Shown here piece by piece: positions 1 through 7,014 of a stretch of DNA of 13,409 bases. The position numbers and the translations under genes are program-made. Numbering within the stretch: the first letter of the stretch is position 1; each line of letters begins with the position of its first letter. The notes beneath the pieces were generated by a model that was not told the DNA's origin, searched no databases, and was given only the letters and a program-made list of their open reading frames with translations. The stretch is from Sphingopyxis sp. GTDB taxonomy: Bacteria; Pseudomonadota; Alphaproteobacteria; Sphingomonadales; Sphingomonadaceae. The stretch is from positions 1 through 13,409 of the forward strand of contig JACEST010000048.1 in assembly GCA_013911715.1 (NCBI GenBank), written 5' to 3'.

Positions 1-49
1 CAAGGAAACCTGGGTGAACGGCCAGCGCCGTTATGTGCGCGAGCAATGA
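1..49 (+). CDS. C-terminal end of an upstream gene, unidentified
   Basis: The frame starting at base 2 is open from the window edge to a TGA at 47-49 and encodes 15 residues ending in RRYVREQ. The stop overlaps the ATG of the next gene (ATGA, 46-49), the usual sign of translational coupling in one operon, so this is very probably the real end of a gene. Too little is visible to name a family. Confidence 0.6.
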   Translation, partial: KETWVNGQRRYVREQ

Positions 50-1239
50 ACGAGCCGACGCGCCGCAAAAGCAAACGTCGCCGCGACCCCGCTCCGCTCG
101 CCAACCATGTCGATGTCGCCATTGTCGGTGCAGGCGTTTTCGGTGCCTGGACAGCGTGGCATTTGGTCAAGGCGGGGCTGAAAGTCCGGCTGTTCGACGC
201 CTATGGCGCGGGCCATGCGCGCAGCTCGTCGGGCGGCGAAAGCCGTGTCATCCGCATGGCCTATGGCGCGGACGCCATTTATTCGGCGATGGCGGCCGAA
301 TCGCTGCCCTATTGGCAGGCGCTGTCCGACAGCGCGAGCGCACCGATTTTCCACCAGACCGGCGTGCTGTGGTGGGCACCCGGCACCGACGCCTATTCGG
401 CGCAGTCGCTGGCATGGCTGGCAGGCAGCAACACGCCGCACGAGAGCGGCGATGCCAATTGGCTGCAAAACCGCTGGCAGCAGATTCGCTTTTACAACAA
501 TGAGCGCGGGATTTTTGAAACGACCGCTGGCGCACTGATCGCCGGGCGCGGCGTGCAGGAAGTGGTCGCGGATAGCGGACTGACTGTCGAGCGCATCGTC
601 ATGCCCGCACCGCTGCCGGAAAAGAGCCGCGCCACCCATCACCTCCCCGATGGCGGGACGGCGGACCATCTGGTCTATGCCGTCGGCCCCTGGCTCGCCG
701 AGCTGTTCCCGCAACAACTCGGCGGGCGCATTGTCGCGACGCGGCAGGAGGTGATGCACTTCGGCGCGGCGCAGGGCGACAACCGCTTCGCCGCGCCGCA
801 GCTTCCCGTCTGGGCCGATTTCAACAATGGCGCGATTGTCTATGGCATCCCCGATATCGAGGGTCAGGGGTTCAAGCTGGCGTTCGACACCCACGGCCCG
901 GCGATCGACCCCGACACCCACGACCGGCGGGTCAGCGAAGCGGGGGTCGCGGCGGCGCGCAAATATCTCGCCGTGCGTTTCCCCGCGCTGGCCGACGCGC
1001 CGCTGATCCACAGCCGCGTGTGCCAATATGAAAATAGCTCGAACGGCGACTTCCTGATCGACCGGCTGCCGGGGGCCGAGCGGGTATGGTTGGTCGGCGG
1101 CGGATCGGGGCATGGCTTCAAACACGGCCCGGCAGTGGGCAAGCGCGTCGCGGCGCATGTGCTGGATGCGGCGCTGGCGGTAGAGCCCAGGTTTTCGCTG
1201 GCAACCAAGGGCACGGTCGCGGCGCGGACAGTGTTTTAG
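46..1239 (+). CDS. FAD-dependent oxidoreductase, monomeric sarcosine oxidase-like (DAO family)
   Basis: This 397-residue protein resembles the DAO/sarcosine oxidase family, cytoplasmic flavoenzymes that oxidise secondary or N-methyl amino acids and produce peroxide. Seen: a Rossmann dinucleotide-binding motif GAGVFG at residues 28-33; the family segment SSGGESRVIRMAYG near residues 63-76; and near the C-terminus Cys326 followed by FLIDRLPG and GGGSGHGFKHGP. In monomeric sarcosine oxidase a Cys in this position, before the FIID and SGHGFK motifs, binds FAD covalently. The start is fixed by ATGA overlap with the upstream gene. There is no good ribosome site, so translation is probably coupled. 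The first 20 residues are strongly basic (RRKSKRRR) and precede the flavin fold; this extension is unusual, but no other in-frame start lies before the Rossmann motif. The substrate cannot be read from the sequence. The next gene encodes another amino/hydroxy-acid-type oxidoreductase, but a repeat separates the two. Confidence 0.85.
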   Translation: MNEPTRRKSKRRRDPAPLANHVDVAIVGAGVFGAWTAWHLVKAGLKVRLFDAYGAGHARSSSGGESRVIRMAYGADAIYSAMAAESLPYWQALSDSASAPIFHQTGVLWWAPGTDAYSAQSLAWLAGSNTPHESGDANWLQNRWQQIRFYNNERGIFETTAGALIAGRGVQEVVADSGLTVERIVMPAPLPEKSRATHHLPDGGTADHLVYAVGPWLAELFPQQLGGRIVATRQEVMHFGAAQGDNRFAAPQLPVWADFNNGAIVYGIPDIEGQGFKLAFDTHGPAIDPDTHDRRVSEAGVAAARKYLAVRFPALADAPLIHSRVCQYENSSNGDFLIDRLPGAERVWLVGGGSGHGFKHGPAVGKRVAAHVLDAALAVEPRFSLATKGTVAARTVF

Positions 1240-1259
1240 GGAGCCACCTTCGCACCTTA

Positions 1260-1351
1260 CCCCGTCTGTCCTGAGCTTGTCGAAGGACTGTCCTTTTCTT
1301 CTCCCATGGATAAGTATGAACGGCCCTTCGACAAGCTCAGGGCGAACGGGG
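1260..1351. repeat. REP-like inverted repeat pair
   Basis: CCTGAGCTTGTCGAAGG at 1270-1286 is repeated as its exact reverse complement at 1325-1341. Less perfect similarity extends outward on both sides to 1260 and 1351 (CCCCGTC... and ...ACGGGG). The loop is about 38 bases. This is the form of the dispersed intergenic palindromes common in sphingomonads and other proteobacteria. It ends 7 bases before the next start codon, so the folded RNA could affect translation of that gene or separate its expression from the upstream one. Confidence 0.85.
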
Positions 1352-1358
1352 TTAAATT

Positions 1359-2507
1359 ATGGGTCTGGGCCAATGCCACAACATCGCCGATTTCCGCACC
1401 CTCGCCAAACGCCGCCTGCCCTGGCCCGTGTTCGATTATATCGACGGCGCGGCGGACGACGAAATCACCCGCACCCGCAACCGCACCAGCTTCGACGATT
1501 GCGACCTCGTCCCGCGCGTGCTCGCGGGCGTCGAACAGGTCGACATGCGGACCACCTTGTTCGGGCGCGAACTCGCCATGCCGCTGTTCCTCTCCCCCAC
1601 CGCTCTGCAACGCCTGTTCCACTGGCAGGGCGAATGCGCGGTGCTGCGCGCGGCGGCGAACGCGGGGACGATGGCAGGGATCAGCAGTCTCGCCACTATC
1701 AGCCTCGCCGAAGCAGGCGCACTGACCGGCGGCCCCAAGTTGTTCCAGCTCTATGTCCACAAGGATGAAGGACTGAACCATGCGATGCTGGAGGCCGCGC
1801 GCGCCGCGAAGTTCGACGCCGTCGCGTTGACCGTCGACACCATCGTCGGCGGCAACCGCGAACGCTGCCTGAAATCGGGCTTCACCTCGCCGCCGCGCTT
1901 CACGCCGGGCAATATGCTCTCCTATGCGATGAAACCCGGCTGGGCCCTTAACTATGTGCTTCGCGAGAAATTCAGCCTGCCCAACCTTGCCACGCATGTC
2001 GCCGTGGGTTCGAGCGTGCCTAGATCGGTCGCCGATTATTTCTCAACCATGCTCGACCAGAGCCTCGACTGGCGGCGCGCCGAGGCAATCCGCAAGGCGT
2101 GGGACGGCCCCTTTTGCCTGAAAGGCATTATGGCGGTCGAGGATGCCCGCCGCGCGGTCGATATTGGTGCCACCGCGATCATGGTGTCGAACCATGGCGG
2201 GCGGCAACTCGACGGCAGCCGAGCACCCTTCGATGCGCTCGCCGAAATTGTCGATGCGGTTGGCGACCGGATCGAGGTGATCTGCGACGGCGGCATCACG
2301 CGCGGCACCCATGTGCTGAAGGCGCTGTCGGTCGGGGCGAAAGCCTGCTCGGGCGGACGGCTCTATCTTTACGCGCTCGCTGCGGCGGGCGAGGCAGGCG
2401 TGGCCCGCGCCATCGGCCTGCTGCGCGCCGAAATGGAGCGCGGAATGAAGCTGATGGGCGCGAAGTCGCTCGCCGATCTGTCGCGCGACAATTTGCGCTG
2501 GCGGTAA
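1359..2507 (+). CDS. FMN-dependent alpha-hydroxy-acid dehydrogenase (L-lactate dehydrogenase/mandelate dehydrogenase type)
   Basis: A 382-residue TIM-barrel flavoprotein of the LldD/glycolate oxidase family, which oxidises L-2-hydroxy acids to 2-oxo acids using FMN; the family's usual length is about 380. Seen: the N-terminal motif FDYIDGAADDE with the substrate-binding Tyr27; LKGI, the FMN-binding Lys segment; the catalytic motif SNHGGRQLD with the base His279 and Arg282; CDGGITRGTHVLKAL for FMN phosphate binding; and GGRLYLYALAAAGEAGV. Members pass electrons to oxygen, quinone or cytochrome, and the acceptor and exact substrate (lactate, mandelate or other) are not determined here. The ATG at 1359 starts directly after the REP-like repeat and has no strong Shine-Dalgarno sequence, only a GGGG at 1348-1351. 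The gene converges on creD. Confidence 0.88.
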   Translation: MGLGQCHNIADFRTLAKRRLPWPVFDYIDGAADDEITRTRNRTSFDDCDLVPRVLAGVEQVDMRTTLFGRELAMPLFLSPTALQRLFHWQGECAVLRAAANAGTMAGISSLATISLAEAGALTGGPKLFQLYVHKDEGLNHAMLEAARAAKFDAVALTVDTIVGGNRERCLKSGFTSPPRFTPGNMLSYAMKPGWALNYVLREKFSLPNLATHVAVGSSVPRSVADYFSTMLDQSLDWRRAEAIRKAWDGPFCLKGIMAVEDARRAVDIGATAIMVSNHGGRQLDGSRAPFDALAEIVDAVGDRIEVICDGGITRGTHVLKALSVGAKACSGGRLYLYALAAAGEAGVARAIGLLRAEMERGMKLMGAKSLADLSRDNLRWR

Positions 2508-2511
2508 ACCG

Positions 2512-2595
2512 CGTCATTGCGAGGAGCGCAGCGACGAAGCAATCCAGAGGCGGCACAGGGCAGCTCTGGATTGCGTCGCTTCGCTCGCAATGACG
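2512..2595. repeat. Palindromic intergenic repeat between convergent genes
   Basis: A left arm at 2512-2548 (starting CGTCATTGCGAGGAGCG and ending AATCCAGA) pairs with a right arm at 2565-2595 (TCTGGATTGCG... ending CGCAATGACG). The arms differ by a few bases and a 6-base length change. The element fills almost the whole 92-base gap between the convergent hydroxy-acid dehydrogenase and creD genes. As RNA from either strand it would form a long stem-loop and might serve as a bidirectional terminator, although neither side has a convincing T run. The CGTCATTGCGAG form is a common dispersed proteobacterial repeat. Confidence 0.85.
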
Positions 2596-2599
2596 GCTT

Positions 2600-3997
2600 T
2601 TAGGCGGCCACCTCTTTCTTCCCCAACCCGCTCCAATCGACATTTCGCGTCATGTACATCACCCCGGCGAGCGCAAAGAACATCAGCACCGATCCGATCA
2701 GCAGCGAATAGGCCTCCAGATTGAGCAGCACATAGAGCAGCGCATAAAGCCCGGTCAGCAGCGCCGCGAGGAACCGCGCACGCTTCCAGCTTTTGAGCAC
2801 AGCTGCGCTATAGGCCGACAGCAAGCCGATAATCGCCGCCGATGCGAGCAGATAGGCAAAGGTAAAGCCAATCACTTCGGCAAAGGCGAGCAGCAGCACG
2901 AAGAACAGCACCAAGGCCACCCCGGTCAGCAGATACTCCGCCGCCGCAACGCGTGCGCCGCCGATGATGTCGAACATCAGAAAGGCGACAAAGGTAAAGC
3001 CAATGAACAGGAACCCATATTTGATCGCGCGGTCGACCTGGCTGTAGAGGTTGACCGGTTCGATCAGGCTGATGGTCACGGCCTTTGCACGATCGGCGGA
3101 GGCTTCGCCGGTCTCGCCATCGACGGGCCTGCCTAGATCTTCGGTCAATAGCTGAGCTTGCCCCAATGCAAGGTTTGAAATGGCATAAGTGGCGGAAAAG
3201 CCATCGTCGCGCACCATGCGCCTGATCGGCAGGAAATCGCCACCAAAGCTGGGGTTGGGCCATACCGATTTGACAGTGTAGCGCGTGTCCACGCCGCGCG
3301 GGACCAGCCGGAAATCGCCAAGGCCGCGCACGCCGATTTTGTACGCCAGCTCGAGCGGTGCGCCGCCGCTCCAATCGATGAAGCCAAAGGTCCCCGAACT
3401 GCCACTCGACACCAGCCCCTTGCCCGGTTGCAGCGCGACCGCACTTCCATTTATGGTCAAGCTGTTGCCGTCAATCAAGCCGCGCGCGTCGCTGATCCCC
3501 AGCCGCACCTCGGCGCGGTCGAGCAACAACGCTTCGCGCGCCACGCCATAGCGCGCCAGATCGGCGGGCAGCGCAAAACCCGCGGTGCCGACTATGCGGC
3601 TTTCATAGACGACGGTCTCGTAAATCGCTTTCTTGCGTTTGTCGGGCTTGATCGTGACATCGGCGCTATTGCTGAGCGGCGAGAGGAACAGTTCGCGCAC
3701 CCGCGTCACATTGCGCGTCACATTGCGGCCGTTTTCGGACACCGACTCTTCCTCGGTCGCTCGATAAGGAATGACCAGCACTGGCCCGGCAATCGTCTGT
3801 GACCCGCCCCACCCCTCGCCAATCGCCGCCTGCGCGGTTTCGGCCTGCTGCTGGCGGTCCCACACGAGGCCATAGACCATCAGCAACGGCACCATCAGCG
3901 CGACCGCGATCAGCACTGCGATGGCCAGCTTGACGCCGGGGCTGCGTTCAGGGCGCGGCGGGATTGCATTTGTCGGGGAAGCGGTGAGGTCAGTCAC
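2600..3997 (-). CDS. creD: Inner membrane protein CreD family
   Basis: A 465-residue membrane protein of the CreD family, originally named as the last gene of the E. coli cre locus and linked with envelope stress and beta-lactam response; its molecular function is unknown. Seen: a short cytosolic N-terminus, one membrane segment at about residues 22-44, a long periplasmic domain with the family signature WPNPSFGGDFLP, then VDRAIKYGFLFIGFTFVAFLMFD leading into about five more membrane segments up to VMYMTRNVDW. The start is GTG at 3995-3997, supported by GGAGA 7 bases upstream. No creB or creC regulator genes are visible nearby. The neighbour on the same strand is the porin gene, which has its own terminator, so creD is probably transcribed separately. 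The length fits the family. Confidence 0.9.
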   Translation of the reverse strand: MTDLTASPTNAIPPRPERSPGVKLAIAVLIAVALMVPLLMVYGLVWDRQQQAETAQAAIGEGWGGSQTIAGPVLVIPYRATEEESVSENGRNVTRNVTRVRELFLSPLSNSADVTIKPDKRKKAIYETVVYESRIVGTAGFALPADLARYGVAREALLLDRAEVRLGISDARGLIDGNSLTINGSAVALQPGKGLVSSGSSGTFGFIDWSGGAPLELAYKIGVRGLGDFRLVPRGVDTRYTVKSVWPNPSFGGDFLPIRRMVRDDGFSATYAISNLALGQAQLLTEDLGRPVDGETGEASADRAKAVTISLIEPVNLYSQVDRAIKYGFLFIGFTFVAFLMFDIIGGARVAAAEYLLTGVALVLFFVLLLAFAEVIGFTFAYLLASAAIIGLLSAYSAAVLKSWKRARFLAALLTGLYALLYVLLNLEAYSLLIGSVLMFFALAGVMYMTRNVDWSGLGKKEVAA

Positions 3998-4088
3998 GTG
4001 GCATTCTCCAGGCCATTCAACTCACCGACGAAATTGCACGGTTCGTCGTATCAGGCAAGCGGAAAAATTGCAACGGACCGCGAACAAC

Positions 4089-4112
4089 AAAAAACCCCCG
4101 CCGAAGCGGGGG
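4089..4112 (-). terminator. Rho-independent terminator of the porin gene
   Basis: On the minus strand a perfect 7-bp stem CCCCCGC/GCGGGGG (4112-4095) closes a TTCG loop with C-G closing pair, the very stable UUCG tetraloop. It is followed by six T residues (4094-4089). It lies 26 bases after the porin stop codon and before creD on the same strand, so it should end porin transcripts. Confidence 0.9.
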
Positions 4113-4138
4113 CTTTCCTTTGCGAATATGCCTGCGGG

Positions 4139-4885
4139 TTAAAAGCTGATTCCAAAGGTCAGGACCAGCGAAGCATCAGACAGCGTATCAATTTCGGGGA
4201 TACCGCTTTCTTCAACGTCGGTGTCGATATAGCGAATGCCAAGCGTCGTCGGACCCACCGCGAAATCGGCGCCCAGCGACCAATCGAGATAGTTACCGCC
4301 AGAGGCCAACGCGCCCAGCGCGCCGTCGGTATAGCCCACCGAACCGACCAACGTCACCGGCGTATCCGGGATCGACGTCGACAAGCCAAAGCCAAGATAG
4401 AGATTGTCTTCGTCGCCGAGCGAAGATTGCTCCCAGCTGTACCCAACGGTTCCCGTGGCCGTCACCGGGCCAATATCATGGCTGAGTTTGACGATGGTTT
4501 CCCAATAATCGCTGGGGCCGGCAGCATTGTCGCCGTCGGGATACCAATAATAGGTGAGCCCGACATCAAGGTTGGTGCCTTCGGCGATATCGGTATTATA
4601 GCCACCATAAAGATCGATCTCGACCTCGCCAAAGAGCGGCGTATCATCCAGATTTGAACCCCACGCCCCGACATAAAAGCCGCTCTCGTGGCTGACCGTA
4701 AGCGTGGGCTGAACCGCGATGTCTTCGTCCGACAGCGATACGCCGCGGAAGCGATAGTCGGTGGTCACAGCGACGCCGCCCGAAATGGTGATGGGGCCGC
4801 TTTCTTCCTCTGCATCCTGCGCGAAAGCAGGCGAAGCGGCGGTCGCGAGCAGCAGGCCCGCAAGAACGGCAAAAGACTTCTTCAT
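4139..4885 (-). CDS. TorF family putative outer membrane porin
   Basis: A 248-residue secreted protein matching the TorF-type porin family (conserved proteobacterial proteins also known by the gcw_chp model). Seen: a signal peptide MKKSFAVLAGLLLATAASPA with likely cleavage after AFA at residue 22; the acidic mature start QDAEEESG; the family-typical ITISGGVAVTTDYRFRG; then alternating aromatic/polar strands suggesting a beta-barrel; and a C-terminal Phe (TFGISF), the usual outer-membrane assembly signal. The ATG at 4883-4885 is preceded by GAAGGGG 8 bases upstream. The same frame is open much further upstream across ispG, but that extension is antisense shadow and would bury the signal peptide. 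It diverges from ispG across a 243-base intergenic region and has its own terminator. The transported solute is unknown. Confidence 0.88.
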   Translation of the reverse strand: MKKSFAVLAGLLLATAASPAFAQDAEEESGPITISGGVAVTTDYRFRGVSLSDEDIAVQPTLTVSHESGFYVGAWGSNLDDTPLFGEVEIDLYGGYNTDIAEGTNLDVGLTYYWYPDGDNAAGPSDYWETIVKLSHDIGPVTATGTVGYSWEQSSLGDEDNLYLGFGLSTSIPDTPVTLVGSVGYTDGALGALASGGNYLDWSLGADFAVGPTTLGIRYIDTDVEESGIPEIDTLSDASLVLTFGISF

Positions 4886-5043
4886 GGGTTGATCCCCTTC
4901 TTCGTTACAAAACCGGATCGTCCCGCCTGCGTCAACCGGACATGCCATCATTTCAATCTGGGCGGGCACATGCCGACTTACGACGATAAAGTTGCGCAAA
5001 TTGGTGCGGCGCACAAACAAAAATGCGTTCATGACGAATTCGG

Positions 5044-5059
5044 TGTCACCACTGTGACA
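5044..5059. promoter_or_regulatory. Perfect palindrome in the porin/ispG intergenic region, candidate operator
   Basis: TGTCAC-CACT-GTGACA is a perfect 6-4-6 inverted repeat within the 243-base divergent region 4886-5128 and lies 70 bases before the ispG start. The layout TGTCA-N6-TGACA is like half-sites used by Crp/Fnr-type regulators, but this is only resemblance. No convincing -35/-10 pair was found beside it. Nothing else clear was seen in this intergenic region. Confidence 0.35.
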
Positions 5060-5128
5060 TTGCCGCAACAAATGGCGCAAGCCAACTCGCCGCTTTGCGG
5101 CGGCAGGCCGAGCCGCTAATGGAGGCAC

Positions 5129-6280
5129 ATGAGCGATCACAACCCCAGCCTGCGCCCCTGGCGCGACATCCACCGTCGCCAGTGCCGCCAGATCATGGTG
5201 GGCCGTGTCCCGGTCGGCGGCGGCGCGCCGATCACCGTCCAGACGATGACCAACACGCTGACCAGCGATCCCGTCGCGACCATCAACCAGATCCGCCGCT
5301 GCGAAGAGGCGGGCGCCGACATCATCCGCGTGTCGTGCCCCGATGTGGAATCGACCGCCGCGCTGGGCCAGATCGTGCGCGCGGCGCGTGTGCCGATCGT
5401 CGCCGACATCCATTTCCACTATAAACGCGCACTCGAAGCCGCCGATGCGGGCGCGGCATGCCTGCGCATCAACCCCGGCAATATCGGTAGCAGCGAGCGC
5501 GTCGCAGAAGTCGTCCGCGCCGCCAAGGCCAATGGCTGCGCGATCCGCATCGGCGTCAACGCAGGGTCGCTCGAACGCGACCTGCTCGAAAAATATGGCG
5601 AGCCCTGCCCCGAGGCGCTGGTCGAAAGCGCGCTCGACCATATCAAGCTGCTCCAGGACCATGATTTTCACGAATATAAGGTCGCGGTTAAGGCGTCGGA
5701 CGTGTTCCTGGCCGCAGCGGCCTATCAACAACTCGCCGAAGCCGTCGATTGCCCGTTGCACTTGGGGATTACCGAGGCAGGCGGGCTGATCGGCGGCACG
5801 GTCAAATCATCGATCGGCATGGGCAGCCTGCTGTGGTTCGGCATCGGCGACACCATCCGCGTGTCACTGTCGGCCGAACCCGAAGAGGAAGTCCGCGTCG
5901 GCTATGAAATCCTCAAAGCGCTCGGCCTGCGCACCCGCGGCGTCCGCGTCGTCAGCTGCCCCAGCTGCGCGCGCCAGGGTTTCGACGTCATCCGCACCGT
6001 GCAGCGCCTTGAAGACGCGCTCAGCCACATCAAGACCCCCATGTCGCTCTCGGTCCTCGGCTGCGTCGTCAACGGCCCCGGCGAGGCGCGCGAAACCGAC
6101 ATCGGCATCACCGGCGGCGGCAACGGCAAGCATATGGTGTACATGTCGGGCGTGACCGACCACCATGTCGAGGACGCTGACATGGTGGGCCATATCGTCA
6201 AGCTGGTCGAGGCGAAGGCGGCGGAGATTGATGCGGGGACTAGCGTGAGCATGGATGTGGCTCACGGCAAGGCGGCTTGA
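5129..6280 (+). CDS. ispG: 4-hydroxy-3-methylbut-2-en-1-yl diphosphate synthase (flavodoxin-type), IspG
   Basis: IspG (GcpE) converts 2-C-methyl-D-erythritol 2,4-cyclodiphosphate to HMBPP, the penultimate step of the MEP isoprenoid pathway, in the cytoplasm. This 383-residue protein has the usual length of the short bacterial form. Seen: the N-terminal TIM-barrel with VGGGAPITVQTMTNT, RCEEAGADIIRVSCPD, DIHFHYKRALEA, RINPGNIG and GVNAGSLERDLLEKYG; and a C-terminal domain with the three [4Fe-4S] ligands Cys277 and Cys280 (SCPSCAR) and Cys312 (GCVVNGPGEA), with conserved Glu319. GGAGG at 5121-5125 precedes the ATG with a tight 3-base spacing. The stop overlaps the next small gene. The last nine codons are present again at 7508-7537 inside a pseudogene (see there). 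Confidence 0.97.
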   Translation: MSDHNPSLRPWRDIHRRQCRQIMVGRVPVGGGAPITVQTMTNTLTSDPVATINQIRRCEEAGADIIRVSCPDVESTAALGQIVRAARVPIVADIHFHYKRALEAADAGAACLRINPGNIGSSERVAEVVRAAKANGCAIRIGVNAGSLERDLLEKYGEPCPEALVESALDHIKLLQDHDFHEYKVAVKASDVFLAAAAYQQLAEAVDCPLHLGITEAGGLIGGTVKSSIGMGSLLWFGIGDTIRVSLSAEPEEEVRVGYEILKALGLRTRGVRVVSCPSCARQGFDVIRTVQRLEDALSHIKTPMSLSVLGCVVNGPGEARETDIGITGGGNGKHMVYMSGVTDHHVEDADMVGHIVKLVEAKAAEIDAGTSVSMDVAHGKAA

Positions 6281-6633
6281 TGACGACATTGCTATTCTTT
6301 GCAGCGCTTACCACCGAAGCGCCATTCCCGGAGCGCACTCCGGGCATGATTGAAGCATGTATTTACGCTGCGCTTGTCGCCGACAATGTGACCAAAGAAC
6401 GCGACGATTACAAATATATATGTGGCGGCGAAGTAGCGCAGCAACTTTGGGATTACCTCGAAAATGCCAAGGTTGAAGCGTCGGAACAGACGACGGAAAA
6501 CGGCGTCTGGTCATCACGCTATTTTCCGCTGGGGGGATGCTTCAAACGCGTGCAAAACGTCGATGGTTCAGTCGCGACCAGCGGCCTGAGTTGCACAGTT
6601 TGGATTCCTTATCGCATACCGAAAAACCGATAG
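6280..6633 (+). CDS. Hypothetical protein overlapping the ispG stop
   Basis: A 117-residue protein I do not recognise. The ATG at 6280 overlaps the ispG TGA by one base; a TTG at 6277 just before it would add one residue. The first residues (TTLLFFAAL) are hydrophobic but the stretch is short, so a signal peptide is doubtful. Four cysteines occur (in EACIY, YICGG, GGCFK and LSCTVW), with several aromatic residues, suggesting a small folded, possibly exported protein. Overlap with ispG suggests co-translation. GC content looks a little lower than in ispG. It lies on the ispG side of the first toxin-antitoxin module and may belong to the same exchanged segment. Confidence 0.65.
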   Translation: MTTLLFFAALTTEAPFPERTPGMIEACIYAALVADNVTKERDDYKYICGGEVAQQLWDYLENAKVEASEQTTENGVWSSRYFPLGGCFKRVQNVDGSVATSGLSCTVWIPYRIPKNR

Positions 6634-6682
6634 CCTGCCGAGATCGAGCGTCCGAAAGTGACTTAGAAATACAAGCGTCGCA

Positions 6683-6712
6683 TTGACATCTTGCCGATCC
6701 ACGAAATTTGAT
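6683..6712 (+). promoter_or_regulatory. Candidate promoter of the first toxin-antitoxin operon
   Basis: TTGACA (6683-6688, a perfect -35 box) is followed after 18 bases by TTTGAT (6707-6712, four of six matches to the -10 box). Transcription from it would begin near 6719, at the first TTCTAGAA palindrome, so a bound antitoxin complex could block it. Confidence 0.4.
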
Positions 6713-6715
6713 TTT

Positions 6716-6744
6716 TTCTAGAAATCAGCTAGCGTATTCTAGAA
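6716..6744. promoter_or_regulatory. Paired TTCTAGAA palindromes, candidate autoregulatory operator
   Basis: Two identical perfect 8-bp palindromes TTCTAGAA lie at 6716-6723 and 6737-6744, 21 bp apart centre to centre (two helical turns, same DNA face). GCTAGC lies midway. They occupy the space between the candidate promoter and the antitoxin ribosome site. VapBC complexes normally repress their own operon through paired palindromes of this kind. Confidence 0.6.
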
Positions 6745-6756
6745 GGAATCATTGCC

Positions 6757-7014
6757 ATGGGCCTGAGCATCAAAAATAACGAAACAGAGGCGAAAATTCG
6801 CCGTCTGGCGAAGGCCCGTAAAATGAGCATGACCGCCGTGGTCACGCTCGCGATCGACAATGAACTAGCGAAAGAGCCTAAGCCTAAAAAAGACCCGGAA
6901 AAAGTCATGGCGGCCATTCGTGAAATTCAGGCACGGGTGGCAAAGCTTCCTGCCATCGATCCAACCGTCAATGCGGACGATTGGATGTATGACGACAACG
7001 GGATGCCACATTGA
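6757..7014 (+). CDS. vapB: Type II antitoxin, VapB/Rv0623-like
   Basis: An 85-residue antitoxin of the Rv0623-like (PSK transcription factor) family. It would neutralise the VapC encoded directly downstream and repress the operon. Seen: the family N-terminus GLSIKNNETEAKIRRLAK, with the pattern of a short beta strand followed by two helices of the dimeric DNA-binding domain (about residues 2-45); a charged linker KEPKPKKDPEK; a helix; and the family C-terminal tail with MYDDNGMP, the probable toxin-binding end. The ATG at 6757 has AAGGA 9 bases upstream. The gene ends at TGA 7012-7014, overlapping the toxin TTG start. Paired palindromes lie just upstream. GC content is below that of the flanking housekeeping genes. 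Confidence 0.85.
   Translation: MGLSIKNNETEAKIRRLAKARKMSMTAVVTLAIDNELAKEPKPKKDPEKVMAAIREIQARVAKLPAIDPTVNADDWMYDDNGMPH

Noticed and set aside
55..87. Twin-arginine or nuclear-type signal in the RRKSKRRR segment of the flavoenzyme
   Set aside because: No hydrophobic export segment follows; the next hydrophobic run is the Rossmann beta strand.
31..1158. Long minus-strand ORF opposite the flavoenzyme gene
   Set aside because: It has no family motif or ribosome site and is the antisense shadow typical of GC-rich coding DNA; the plus-strand gene has full motif support.
4886..5761. Upstream extension of the porin frame on the minus strand to 540 residues
   Set aside because: It lies antisense to ispG and would place the signal peptide in the middle of the protein; the start at 4885 has a good ribosome site.
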